A stretch of DNA of 15,339 nt from Castellaniella sp. UBA6218 (GCA_002421865.1 DISE01000037.1:1-15339); one strand, 5' to 3'. Positions 6,320 through 13,662 are shown, counted from the first letter of the stretch. Numbers and translations are program-made. The notes: generated from the letters alone by a model not told the origin.

Positions 6320-7084
6320 TCAGTCCAGCCGAACCCCCTCGTGCAGCGCGACCACGCCGGCCGTCATGTTGAAGTACTGCACACGGTCCAGACCGGCTTC
6401 GCGCATCATGCCGGCCAGAGTCTCCTGGTCCGGATGCATGCGGATGGATTCCGCAAGGTAACGGTAGCTGGCCTCGTCGCCCGCCACCAGCTGGCCCATC
6501 TTGGGCAGCACGTTGAAGGAATACCAATCGTACGCGGGCGCGAGAGCCGGCGTCACGCGGGAGAATTCCAGCACCAGCAGCTTGCCGCCCGGCTTCAGCA
6601 CACGACGCATTTCCGCCAGGGCGCGGTCCTTGTGCGTCATGTTGCGCAGACCGAACGCCACCGACACCCGATCGAAGTACCGGTCCGGAAACGGCAGGCA
6701 TTCGGCATCGCAGACCGCCGCCGGCGCGACCACGCCACGGTCCAGCAGGCGGTCGCGGCCCACACGCAGCATGGAATCGTTGATGTCGGTCAGCCAGACC
6801 TCGCCCTCGGGGCCGGCGCGGCGTGCAAAGGCGCGCGCCAGGTCGCCGGTTCCCCCGGCGATATCCAGCACCCGCATGCCTGGCCGCACCTGGGCGCGTC
6901 CGATAGTGAAGGCTTTCCAGACGCGATGCAATCCGGCCGACATCAGGTCGTTCATCACGTCGTAGCGCGAGGCCACGGAATGGAAGACTTCTGCCACGCG
7001 GCGTGCCTTGTCCGTCTCCTGGACGGTCTCGAAGCCGAAATGGGTCCGCGGCTCCTGGCCGGCGTCTGGTAGGGGTGTGCTCAT
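6320..7084 (-). CDS. ubiE: Ubiquinone/menaquinone C-methyltransferase UbiE
   Basis: UbiE methylates the quinone ring with SAM (2-octaprenyl-6-methoxy-1,4-benzoquinol to the 3-methyl product in ubiquinone synthesis). The product has 254 residues (E. coli 251). It shows FGFETVQETDKARRVAEVFH (residues 16-35), VASRYDVMNDLMSAGLHRVWK (37-57) and SAM motif I VLDIAGGTGDLA (72-83). The family signature FGLRNMTHKDRALAEMRRVL is at 144-163, GGKLLVLEFS at 167-175 (start G166) and the C-terminal signature SYRYLAESIRMHP at 206-218. The start at 7084 is chosen because GAGG lies four or so bases upstream and the family N-terminus begins here; the 26-codon extension to 7162 has no support. A weak -10 (TACGAT, 7099-7094) is nearby. 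The gene is divergent from phoB and followed by two hairpins, so it may be transcribed alone. Confidence 0.97.
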   Translation of the reverse strand: MSTPLPDAGQEPRTHFGFETVQETDKARRVAEVFHSVASRYDVMNDLMSAGLHRVWKAFTIGRAQVRPGMRVLDIAGGTGDLARAFARRAGPEGEVWLTDINDSMLRVGRDRLLDRGVVAPAAVCDAECLPFPDRYFDRVSVAFGLRNMTHKDRALAEMRRVLKPGGKLLVLEFSRVTPALAPAYDWYSFNVLPKMGQLVAGDEASYRYLAESIRMHPDQETLAGMMREAGLDRVQYFNMTAGVVALHEGVRLD

Positions 7085-7148
7085 GATCCTCGTATCGTAC
7101 CACCGCAGAAGAGCCCCACGTCGCAGAGGCCGCGCGGGCTTCGCCCTA

Positions 7149-7195
7149 TATGACAACGTCACATCAGTGAAATAATGCGACCGTATGATGACAAC
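7149..7195 (+). promoter_or_regulatory. Candidate phoB promoter with Pho-box-like half-sites
   Basis: AATAAT at 7171-7176 (5/6 to the -10 consensus) lies 99 bases before the phoB ATG. Around it the 8-mer ATGACAAC occurs twice (7150-7157 and 7188-7195). On the minus strand each reads TTGTCAT, close to the PhoB half-site CTGTCAT. Upstream of the first copy on that strand the matching partner (CTGATGT) is poor. Inverted TGAC-AAC-GTCA (7151-7161) and TCAC-ATCA-GTGA (7159-7170) also overlap. Autoregulation by PhoB is plausible from knowledge of E. coli, but the match is imperfect and oriented away from phoB. Confidence 0.3.
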
Positions 7196-7201
7196 CGTGC
7201 C

Positions 7202-7236
7202 GGACCGCTCCTCCCGCGGCCGGAACGGCGCGGTCC
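7202..7236 (+). promoter_or_regulatory. Hairpin in the phoB 5' leader
   Basis: GGACCGC (7202-7208) pairs perfectly with GCGGTCC (7230-7236); two further C-G pairs are possible after one mismatch. The loop is GC-rich and contains CCGCGG. The stem ends 39 bases before the phoB start codon, so it would lie inside the leader of a transcript started near 7183. No U-tract follows. A regulatory role is only a possibility. Confidence 0.35.
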
Positions 7237-7275
7237 TCTCCGGGCCACGCCGCCTTGCGAGAAGAGACCCGCCCC

Positions 7276-7971
7276 ATGCCCGCCACCATCCTGCTCATCG
7301 AAGACGAACCCGCCATCCAGGAACTGCTGACCGTCAACCTGAAACACGCCGGTTACGGCGTGCGCAGCGCGCTTGACGCGCAGCAGGCGCTGGAACAGAT
7401 CCAGCAGGTACTGCCCGACCTGATCCTGCTGGACTGGATGCTGCCAGACCAGCCCGGCATCCGTCTGGCCCGCCAGTTGCGCGGCGACGCCCGTACCCGG
7501 GACATCCCGCTGATCATGCTGACCGCACGCAGCGCCGAGCAGGACAAGGTGGACGGCCTCGAGGCCGGTGCCGACGACTACATCACCAAACCTTTTTCTC
7601 CGCGTGAACTGCTGGCGCGCGTCAAATCCCTGTTGCGCCGCCGGGCGCCGCAGCTCACTCCCGACCCGATCGAGGCTGGCGGACTGCGTCTGGAGCCCGA
7701 CTCCCGGCGCGTGTCCGGCAACGGCCAGCCCCTGCCCATGGGGCCGACCGAATTCCGCCTGCTACACTTCCTGATGACACATGCGGAGCGCGTGTACAGC
7801 CGCAGCCAGCTCTTGGACCAGGTCTGGGGCGATCACGTCTTCGTCGAGGAACGCACCGTGGATGTCCACATCCGCCGCCTGCGCAAGGCCCTGTCGCCCG
7901 CCGGCCTGGAAGGCGCCATCCAGACTTCGCGTGGCGCTGGCTACCGTTTCAGCATCACACACCCGCAATGA
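7276..7971 (+). CDS. phoB: Phosphate regulon response regulator PhoB
   Basis: PhoB is the OmpR-type response regulator that binds Pho boxes when phosphorylated by PhoR under phosphate limitation. The 231 residues match E. coli PhoB (229) along the whole length. The receiver domain (about 1-120) has acidic E9/D10, phospho-acceptor D53 in DLILLDWMLP, T83 in IMLTAR and K105 in DDYITKPFSP. The winged-helix domain (about 130-228) includes MGPTEFRLLHFLMTH, ERVYSRSQLLDQVWG, the recognition helix RTVDVHIRRLRKAL and the wing RGAGYRFS. ATG 7276 is chosen over the in-frame TTG at 7255 because it fits the family N-terminus and has AGAAGAGA about nine bases upstream. Its stop overlaps the phoR start (ATGA), indicating translational coupling. 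No phoU or pst genes adjoin it here; ubiE is divergent upstream. Confidence 0.97.
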   Translation: MPATILLIEDEPAIQELLTVNLKHAGYGVRSALDAQQALEQIQQVLPDLILLDWMLPDQPGIRLARQLRGDARTRDIPLIMLTARSAEQDKVDGLEAGADDYITKPFSPRELLARVKSLLRRRAPQLTPDPIEAGGLRLEPDSRRVSGNGQPLPMGPTEFRLLHFLMTHAERVYSRSQLLDQVWGDHVFVEERTVDVHIRRLRKALSPAGLEGAIQTSRGAGYRFSITHPQ

Positions 7972-9308
7972 GCAAGACTCTCGTTTCCATCGCGCTCTGG
8001 GCACTGGGCGGCTGGCTGCTGGGCGCCTGGCTGGGCCCCGCCACCGGCTGGGCCTTCTTCGCCCTGGGCCTGCTGCTGATGATCCTCATCAGCGGCCTGC
8101 AGTTGTCGCGCATCGCCCGCTGGGTGCGCGCCATCGACGAGCCTCCGCCGCCCTCGGTCGGCCCATGGGACGAGATCCTGGCGCCCATCTACCGCAAGCT
8201 GAAACAGAACCGCCTGGATCTTCAGGACCGTGCGCGCAACTTTCACCGCGCCCTGCTGGCCGCCGAAGCACTGCCCGACGGCGCCCTGACGCTCGCCCCG
8301 GACAAATCCCTGCGGTGGTGCAACCAGACGGCGGCCGACCATCTGGGGCTGGACCTGGACCGCGACCGTGGCCACAGCATCCTCAACATCGTGCGCGCAC
8401 CGGAATTCGCCCGCTATGCCGACCAGGAAACCTGGGACCGCCCCCTGATCCTGCACCTGGAGCGCGGCGGCCTGGCCCGCACGCTGTCGCTGCATCTGGC
8501 CCCCTACGGGGTCGGCCAGTTCCTGATGGTCACGCGCGACATCACCCAGATCGAACGGCTGGAAAACACCCGCAAGGATTTCGTCGCCAACGTGTCCCAC
8601 GAAATGCGCACGCCGCTGACCGTGCTGTCGGGTTTCGTGGAAACCCTGCAGGATATGCCGGGCGATGCCCTGACGGACGAACAGCGGCGCCACTACCTGG
8701 ATCTGATGGCGCAGCAGGCCCGCAACATGCAGGCGCTGGTGGCCGACCTGCTGACCCTGTCTTCGCTGGAATCGACGCCCAACCGCGAAGGCGCCCCCGT
8801 CCTGGTCACGGCCCTGGTGCGCACCGCCCTGGCCCAGGCCCAGGCGCTGTCCGCCGGACAGCACACGTTCGATGTCCGGCTGGACGAAACCCTGCGCATC
8901 CGTGGCCAGGACACAGAACTGGCCTCGGCGGTCGGCAATCTGCTGATCAACGCCGTGCGCTACACCCCGGCGGGCGGCGCCATCACGGTCCTGTGGGAAT
9001 CGACCCCCGACGGAGGCGCGGCCTACCGGGTCAGGGACACCGGTATCGGCATCGCTCCGGCCGATATTCCGCGCCTCACGGAACGCTTCTTCCGGGTCGA
9101 CCGGGGCCGGTCACGGGCCACCGGCGGCACAGGCCTGGGACTGGCCATCGCCAAGCACGTCGCCATGCGCCACGAGGCCACGCTGGACATCCGGAGCACC
9201 CCGGGCGAAGGCAGCGTCTTCAGCATCCTGTTCGCGGCGGCGCGCGTCTGCCGGCCCGACGACCTCCCGGCACCGGCTCAGCCGCCCTCGCCCGCCCAGG
9301 CCGCCTGA
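7968..9308 (+). CDS. phoR: Phosphate regulon sensor histidine kinase PhoR
   Basis: PhoR is the inner-membrane histidine kinase that phosphorylates PhoB when the Pst transporter signals low phosphate. The 446-residue protein has two N-terminal membrane segments (about 5-24 and 27-45) separated by a very short turn, so it lacks a periplasmic sensor domain, as is normal for PhoR. A charged linker precedes a PAS-like region (about 95-195, ending VTRDITQIERLE). The HisKA helix carries H211 in FVANVSHEMRTPLTVLSGF. The ATPase domain has N-box NLLINAVRYT (324-333), G1 DTGIGI (357-362), F-box TERFFRVDRG (371-380) and G2 GTGLGL (387-392). After the catalytic domain a Pro/Ala tail (about 430-446) follows. 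The ATG overlaps the phoB stop by four bases. The convergent ilvA gene ends only 18 bases downstream and no clear terminator is present. Confidence 0.96.
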   Translation: MSKTLVSIALWALGGWLLGAWLGPATGWAFFALGLLLMILISGLQLSRIARWVRAIDEPPPPSVGPWDEILAPIYRKLKQNRLDLQDRARNFHRALLAAEALPDGALTLAPDKSLRWCNQTAADHLGLDLDRDRGHSILNIVRAPEFARYADQETWDRPLILHLERGGLARTLSLHLAPYGVGQFLMVTRDITQIERLENTRKDFVANVSHEMRTPLTVLSGFVETLQDMPGDALTDEQRRHYLDLMAQQARNMQALVADLLTLSSLESTPNREGAPVLVTALVRTALAQAQALSAGQHTFDVRLDETLRIRGQDTELASAVGNLLINAVRYTPAGGAITVLWESTPDGGAAYRVRDTGIGIAPADIPRLTERFFRVDRGRSRATGGTGLGLAIAKHVAMRHEATLDIRSTPGEGSVFSILFAAARVCRPDDLPAPAQPPSPAQAA

Positions 9309-9326
9309 CCTGGAAGGCCCGCCCCG

Positions 9327-10835
9327 CTACAGGAACAGGCGATAGGCTGGATTCTCGGTCTCATTCCAGCACGGATAACCCAGCGTGGACAGGAATTCCT
9401 TGAAGGCCTTCTTGTCGGCGGGCGGCACCTGGATGCCGACCAGAATGCGCCCGTAGTCGTCGCCCTGGTTCCGGTAATGGAACAGGCTGATGTTCCAGTC
9501 CGGATTCATGGCCCCCAGGAACTTCATCAAGGCGCCGGGCCGCTCGGGAAATTCGAAACGGTACAGGACCTCGTTTTCGGCCAGACCCGAACGCCCCCCC
9601 ACCATGTAGCGCAGGTGGGTCTTGGCCATTTCGTTGCCGGTCAGGTCCAGGGTGGGGAAATCCAGCTTGCGGAAATGCGCCGCCAGTTTCTCGATTTCAG
9701 GTTCGGAACGGATCTGCAGGCCCACGTAGACATGCGCCTGCTCGGCATCGGAAATCCGGTAGTTGAACTCCGTCACGGCCCGCTGCCCCACGGCTTCGCA
9801 CAGGCGCAGGAAACTGCCGCGCTTTTCCGGCAGGGTGATGGCGAACAGGGCCTCGCGCGCCTCGCCGACGTCGGCGCGCTCGGCCACGAAGCGCAGGCGG
9901 TCGAAATTCATGTTGGCGCCGCAGGTGATGACCACCAGCGTCTTGCCCTTCCATTTGTGCTGGGCGGCGTAACGCTTGGCTCCGGCCAGCGCCAGCGCGC
10001 CGGCCGGCTCCAGGACGCTGCGCGTGTCCTGGAACACGTCCTTGATGCCGGCACAGACGGCGTCGGTGTCGACGGTGACATAGTCATCGACGTATTCGCG
10101 CGCCAGACGGAAGGTTTCCTGGCCCACCTGCTTGACCGCCGTCCCGTCGGAGAACAATCCCACATCGGCCAGCCGTACCCGGCGGCCGGCCTGGATGCTG
10201 CGCACCATGGCGTCCGAATCCACGGTCTGGACGCCGATGATCTTGATTTCAGGGCGCAACTGCTTGATGTAGGCCGCCACCCCGGCGATCAGGCCGCCGC
10301 CGCCGATGGCGACGAAGACCGCGTCGATGGGCCCGGGATGCTGGCGCAGGATCTCCATGCCCACGGTGCCCTGGCCCGCGATGACGTCGGGATCGTCGAA
10401 GGGATGCACGAAGGTCAGCCCGTCGCGCGCCTGCAGTTCGGCGGCATGTTCGGCGGCGTCGGTGAAGCTGTCACCGAAGAGCACGACCTCGCCACCCAGG
10501 GCGCGCACGGCGTCGATCTTGACCTGAGGCGTGGTCACCGGCATGACGATCACCGCCCGGCACTTCAGACGGCTGGCCGACAGGGCGACCCCCTGGGCGT
10601 GATTGCCGGCAGACGCGGCGATGACGCCACGCTTCAGATCGTCCCCGCTCAGGTGCGCCATCTTGTTGTAGGCGCCGCGCAGCTTGAAGCTGAACACGGG
10701 CTGCGTGTCCTCGCGCTTGAGCAGCACGGTATTGCCGATCCGCTTGGAAATTCGGGGCGCCGGGTCCAGAGAAGTCTCGTGTGCGACGTCATAGACTTTG
10801 GACGTCAGGATGCGTTTCAGATAATCGACGGACAT
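9327..10835 (-). CDS. ilvA: Biosynthetic threonine ammonia-lyase IlvA
   Basis: IlvA is a PLP enzyme that deaminates threonine to 2-oxobutanoate, the first step to isoleucine. The protein has 502 residues (E. coli 514). The PLP lysine is K51 in PVFSFKLRGAYNKM, followed by SAGNHAQGVA (75-84) and the phosphate-cup glycines GGGG (178-181). The regulatory C-terminus contains two ACT-like repeats (about 330-405 and 420-500; ALFAITLPEKRGSFLRLCEAVG and VLYRFEFPERPGALMKFLGAM). This marks the long, isoleucine-inhibited biosynthetic type rather than the short catabolic TdcB type. ATG at 10835 (MSVDYLKRILTSKVYDVA) fits the family; a 19-codon extension to 10892 is possible but looks unlike the family, and no strong Shine-Dalgarno is visible for either. 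The gene is convergent with phoR and divergent from the diguanylate cyclase gene. Confidence 0.97.
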   Translation of the reverse strand: MSVDYLKRILTSKVYDVAHETSLDPAPRISKRIGNTVLLKREDTQPVFSFKLRGAYNKMAHLSGDDLKRGVIAASAGNHAQGVALSASRLKCRAVIVMPVTTPQVKIDAVRALGGEVVLFGDSFTDAAEHAAELQARDGLTFVHPFDDPDVIAGQGTVGMEILRQHPGPIDAVFVAIGGGGLIAGVAAYIKQLRPEIKIIGVQTVDSDAMVRSIQAGRRVRLADVGLFSDGTAVKQVGQETFRLAREYVDDYVTVDTDAVCAGIKDVFQDTRSVLEPAGALALAGAKRYAAQHKWKGKTLVVITCGANMNFDRLRFVAERADVGEAREALFAITLPEKRGSFLRLCEAVGQRAVTEFNYRISDAEQAHVYVGLQIRSEPEIEKLAAHFRKLDFPTLDLTGNEMAKTHLRYMVGGRSGLAENEVLYRFEFPERPGALMKFLGAMNPDWNISLFHYRNQGDDYGRILVGIQVPPADKKAFKEFLSTLGYPCWNETENPAYRLFL

Positions 10836-10872
10836 GGCGCGAATGGCGGAAGGACAGGTAATCGAAAAGAAT

Positions 10873-10878
10873 ATCATA
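10873..10878 (-). promoter_or_regulatory. Candidate -10 box for ilvA (TATGAT)
   Basis: On the minus strand TATGAT (five of six matches to TATAAT) lies 38 bases before the chosen ilvA ATG in a locally AT-rich patch. The matching -35 position is GC-rich and poor. This sits in the 223-base gap between ilvA and the diguanylate cyclase gene, which also holds a GCGGCC/GGCCGC hairpin (10911-10926) and a GTGAA/TTCAC dyad (10932-10947). Confidence 0.35.
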
Positions 10879-10985
10879 GGCTTCAGACACACTAGGCCGG
10901 TCGAATCCGGGCGGCCTGCGGGCCGCGAAGCGTGAAGCTCCTTTCACCAGGGGGCCGACAGCTCGACAAACCGGGGCGCGCGCCG

Positions 10986-11012
10986 TAAAGTTCTGTCACC
11001 TATAGACAAGCA
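10986..11012 (+). promoter_or_regulatory. Possible promoter/operator of the diguanylate cyclase gene
   Basis: TAAAGTTC (10986-10993) resembles the -35 of sigma-28 promoters (7/8), and after 11 bases GACAAGCA matches the -10 only 4/8. Alternatively TATAGA at 11001-11006 could be a sigma-70 -10 without a -35. CTGTCAC at 10993-10999 equals a PhoB half-site but its partner 11 bases upstream is poor. TGTC (10995-10998) and GACA (11005-11008) form a small dyad over the -10. I cannot choose among these readings. Confidence 0.25.
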
Positions 11013-11058
11013 GATCTCAGGCGCGGACCGTGCAGGACACAGACGGGAGAATCCTTCG

Positions 11059-13008
11059 ATGACACTGTCCGTCAAGCCGGACAGTCCCCGCAAGTCCCCG
11101 ATCACCGGAGGGGCTGGCTTCCGGCCGCCCAGCCTGTCGCTCCTGCAATTGTCGATCCTGCTGGCCGGCATCGCCGCCATCGCCCTGGTCTGGATCACCA
11201 CCCTGCAGCGCATCACCTTCGAGCGCGCCCAGGCCGTGACCGCCGCCATGCGCTCCAACGCCAATCTGGCGCTCGCCTTCGAGCAGCAGGTGAACCGCAC
11301 CCTGAAAGAAGCAGAGCAGATCGCCGCCTTCGCCCGCCAGGAATACCTGCGCGACGGCAAGCGCCTGGACCTGCGGCACTGGGTCGAACAGCGCATCATC
11401 CGCGACGGGGCCTTCACCATCCTCAGCATTGTCGACGAGAACGGCGACATCGTCACCAGTACGCAAGGCGCCAGCCGTGTCAACTACGCCGACCGCGACT
11501 TCTTCACGAAACAGCGCGGCAGCCGGGAGGACTCGCTTTACCTGGACCGCCCCGTACTGGGGCGGATCTCGGGCCAATGGCGCATCCCCATGTCCCTGCG
11601 CATCCCGAAGCCGGACGGCGGCTTCGGCGGAGTGGTCGTCCTGTCGGTGGATCCCGCCAATCTCGCTCATCTCCATGGGGGAATCGAACTGGGGCCCGCC
11701 GACATGCTGGAAATCGCCGGCATGGACGGCATCCTGCGCAGTCGCCTGATCGGCACCCGTCCCACGTACGGCCTGGACCAGGGCAAGCACGCCTGGAACC
11801 TGCGCCAGGCCACCCAGCCCGAGGGCGCGTTCGTGGACGACGGCAGATCCATCGACGGCGTGACCCGCATCATCAGCTACCGCACAATGGCCGGCTATCC
11901 ACTGATGATCACGGTCGGCTCGGATTATGCCGATGTCCTGCGCCCGGCCCAGCGGCGCCGCACGACCTATCTGTTCATCGCCGCCGGCGTAACGGCCGCC
12001 CTGACCGGCCTCATCGCCCTGTTTCTCTTCCTGTCCCTGCGCCAGCGGGCGGCCACCGAAGCCCTGGAAGCCAACGAGGCCCTGTTCCGGGCCACGTTCC
12101 ATCAGGCGGCCATGGGCATCGCCCGCATCGCGCCGGACGGCCGATTTCTGGAAGTCAACGAAAAGCTCTGCCGGATGCTGGGCTACGACGCGCCCGAATT
12201 GCTGGAGCGGACCTTGTTCGATCTGGCGGATCCTGGCGACAGGGACGGTGCGCGCGCCTTCCTGAAAGCCCGGCTGACGGCGCATTTCCTGGGACCGCCG
12301 CCCGAGGTCGAGAAAACCTACCGGCGCCGCGATGGCGGCGTGCTCTGGGTCTGCGAAGCACTCAGCATCGTGCGCAATGCCGCAGGCCTGCCGGATTTCC
12401 TGGTGGCCGTCGTACAGGACATCACGGCCCGCAAGGATCTGGAGACCCGCCTCGCGCACGATGCCCTGCACGATGCGCTGACCGGCCTGCCCAACCGCAT
12501 CATGTTCCAGGACCGCTGCGCCCGGGCACTGGAATCCGCGAACCGGCACAATGGCCTGGCGGCCGTGCTGTACCTGGATCTGGACGGCTTCAAGGAAGTC
12601 AACGACAGCTACGGACACGCCATGGGCGACATTCTGCTGCAGCAGGTGGCCAGCCGCCTGGAGCACTGCGTCCGCGCCGAATCCGAGGACACCGTATCCC
12701 GTTTCGGCGGCGACGAGTTCGGCATCGTCCTCTCGGGGCTGGGCAGCCCCGAAGGCTGCGAGCGCGTCGCCCTCACGATCCTGGACGCGCTCATCCAGCC
12801 CTTCGACCTGGCCGACGGCATCCAGGTGCGGATCTCGGCCAGCATCGGCGCGGCGATCCATCCCCGGCACGGCCAGGATCCGGACGCCCTGGTGGCCCAT
12901 GCCGACGCCGCCATGTACGCGGCCAAGCATTCCGGCAAGAACCAGTTCCGCTGGGAACCCCTGCCCGGCGCGCCCGAAGGCCGGAACATCTCCACGGGGC
13001 GGCCATAG
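11059..13008 (+). CDS. Membrane sensor diguanylate cyclase (periplasmic sensor, PAS, GGDEF)
   Basis: This 649-residue protein should make c-di-GMP from two GTP in response to an external cue. The first membrane helix is at about 28-48. A periplasmic dCache-like sensor covers about 50-300 (FTILSIVDENGDIVTS, NYADRDFF, GRISGQWRIPMSLRI), followed by a second membrane helix at about 303-326. A PAS domain with PAC end lies at about 338-460 (ALFRATFHQAAMGIARI to VVQDITARKDLE). The GGDEF domain is at about 465-632: DALTGLPNR (472-480), metal/GTP residues in YLDLDGFKEVND (505-516), intact GGDEF (550-554) and SIGAAI (595-600). No EAL domain is present. The inhibitory RxxD site is replaced by ESED (541-544). 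ATG 11059 has GGGAGA eight bases upstream. A YqaA-like gene follows after 30 bases. The signal is unknown. Confidence 0.93.
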   Translation: MTLSVKPDSPRKSPITGGAGFRPPSLSLLQLSILLAGIAAIALVWITTLQRITFERAQAVTAAMRSNANLALAFEQQVNRTLKEAEQIAAFARQEYLRDGKRLDLRHWVEQRIIRDGAFTILSIVDENGDIVTSTQGASRVNYADRDFFTKQRGSREDSLYLDRPVLGRISGQWRIPMSLRIPKPDGGFGGVVVLSVDPANLAHLHGGIELGPADMLEIAGMDGILRSRLIGTRPTYGLDQGKHAWNLRQATQPEGAFVDDGRSIDGVTRIISYRTMAGYPLMITVGSDYADVLRPAQRRRTTYLFIAAGVTAALTGLIALFLFLSLRQRAATEALEANEALFRATFHQAAMGIARIAPDGRFLEVNEKLCRMLGYDAPELLERTLFDLADPGDRDGARAFLKARLTAHFLGPPPEVEKTYRRRDGGVLWVCEALSIVRNAAGLPDFLVAVVQDITARKDLETRLAHDALHDALTGLPNRIMFQDRCARALESANRHNGLAAVLYLDLDGFKEVNDSYGHAMGDILLQQVASRLEHCVRAESEDTVSRFGGDEFGIVLSGLGSPEGCERVALTILDALIQPFDLADGIQVRISASIGAAIHPRHGQDPDALVAHADAAMYAAKHSGKNQFRWEPLPGAPEGRNISTGRP

Positions 13009-13011
13009 CCG

Positions 13012-13029
13012 GCCCGGCCGGGCTACACT
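13012..13029 (+). promoter_or_regulatory. GC palindrome and possible -10 box before the YqaA-like gene
   Basis: GCCCGGCCGGGC (13012-13023) is a perfect 12-base palindrome just after the diguanylate cyclase stop codon. TACACT (13024-13029, 4/6 to TATAAT) follows directly. A start driven from it would fall about three bases before the ATG at 13039, giving a nearly leaderless message. This fits the lack of a Shine-Dalgarno there, but read-through from upstream is equally possible. Confidence 0.25.
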
Positions 13030-13038
13030 CCACCCACC

Positions 13039-13608
13039 ATGGAAGCCTGGCTGCAATCCTCGATCCACACCCTGCTGGCCCTGTTCGCGCTGCCCAAGAT
13101 CGGCCTGCCGGCGATATTCATCGTCAGCCTGGTGTCGGCCACGCTGCTGCCGCTGGGGTCGGAACCGGCCGTCTTCGCCTATGTACAAGTCGCTCCCTCC
13201 ATGTTCTGGCCCGCCGTCCTGGTCGCCACCGCGGGCAATACGTTCGGCGGCGCCATCAGCTACGCCATGGGCGCCGGGGCTGAAGCCGCGTGGCACCGCT
13301 GGCGCGCCAGGCATCCGGACCATGCCGGCGACGCCCTTCCGGCCGCCAGGGCCTCCGGCGGAGACATTCCGTCACCCGGCGGCCGCTGGCACGCCCTGAC
13401 TACCCGCTGGTTCCAGCGCTTCGGTCCGCCCGCACTGCTGCTGTCCTGGCTGCCCGGCGTCGGCGACCCGCTGTGCGCCGTCGCCGGCTGGCTGCGCCTG
13501 CCCTTCTGGCCCTGCGTCGCCTTCATGGCCATCGGCAAATGTCTGCGTTACATCGTCATGACGGCCGCCCTGCTGCACGCCTGGCCGTGGCTGAGCAAAT
13601 GGCTTTGA
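13039..13608 (+). CDS. yqaA: YqaA/DedA-related small integral membrane protein
   Basis: This 189-residue protein matches the E. coli YqaA pattern: SATLLPLGSEPAV (33-45, E. coli SATLLPGNSEVVL), GNTFGGAISY (66-75), RFGPPALLLSWLPGVGD (127-143), AGWLRLPFWP (149-158) and GKCLRYIVM (166-174). Hydrophobic segments lie at about 20-50, 55-78, 130-152 and 155-180, and it should sit in the inner membrane. It is a distant SNARE-associated/DedA relative whose transport or lipid role has not been settled. It is longer than E. coli YqaA (142), partly because of a hydrophilic Pro/Gly/Ala-rich loop at about 82-122. ATG 13039 has no visible Shine-Dalgarno. It begins 30 bases after the diguanylate cyclase gene and may be co-transcribed with it. 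Confidence 0.87.
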   Translation: MEAWLQSSIHTLLALFALPKIGLPAIFIVSLVSATLLPLGSEPAVFAYVQVAPSMFWPAVLVATAGNTFGGAISYAMGAGAEAAWHRWRARHPDHAGDALPAARASGGDIPSPGGRWHALTTRWFQRFGPPALLLSWLPGVGDPLCAVAGWLRLPFWPCVAFMAIGKCLRYIVMTAALLHAWPWLSKWL

Positions 13609-13662
13609 ACGTCGGATCCTCGCACCGCTCAAAACTTCCAGATATAAGCTCATCCCGGGTGG

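Noticed and set aside
7185..7376. 63-codon frame starting in the phoB leader (MMTTVPDRSSRGRNG)
   Set aside because: It overlaps phoB out of frame, has no Shine-Dalgarno and shadow-like composition. A regulatory upstream ORF cannot be excluded but nothing supports it.
7781..9403. 540-codon plus-strand frame overlapping phoB and phoR
   Set aside because: It is an alternate-frame shadow: Arg/Pro/Gly/His-rich and without the motifs that the phoB and phoR frames carry.
9477..10895. 472-codon plus-strand frame
   Set aside because: It is the antisense shadow of ilvA, which is identified with certainty by its PLP and ACT-like motifs.
11577..13283. 568-codon plus-strand frame overlapping the diguanylate cyclase gene
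   Set aside because: It is an alternate-frame shadow of the GGDEF gene with Arg/Pro/His-rich composition and no domain.
11017..13323. 768-codon open frame on the minus strand
   Set aside because: It lies exactly antisense to the diguanylate cyclase and the start of the YqaA-like gene. Its Gly/Gln/Asp/Val/His-rich product shows no domain and is a third-position shadow in GC-rich DNA.
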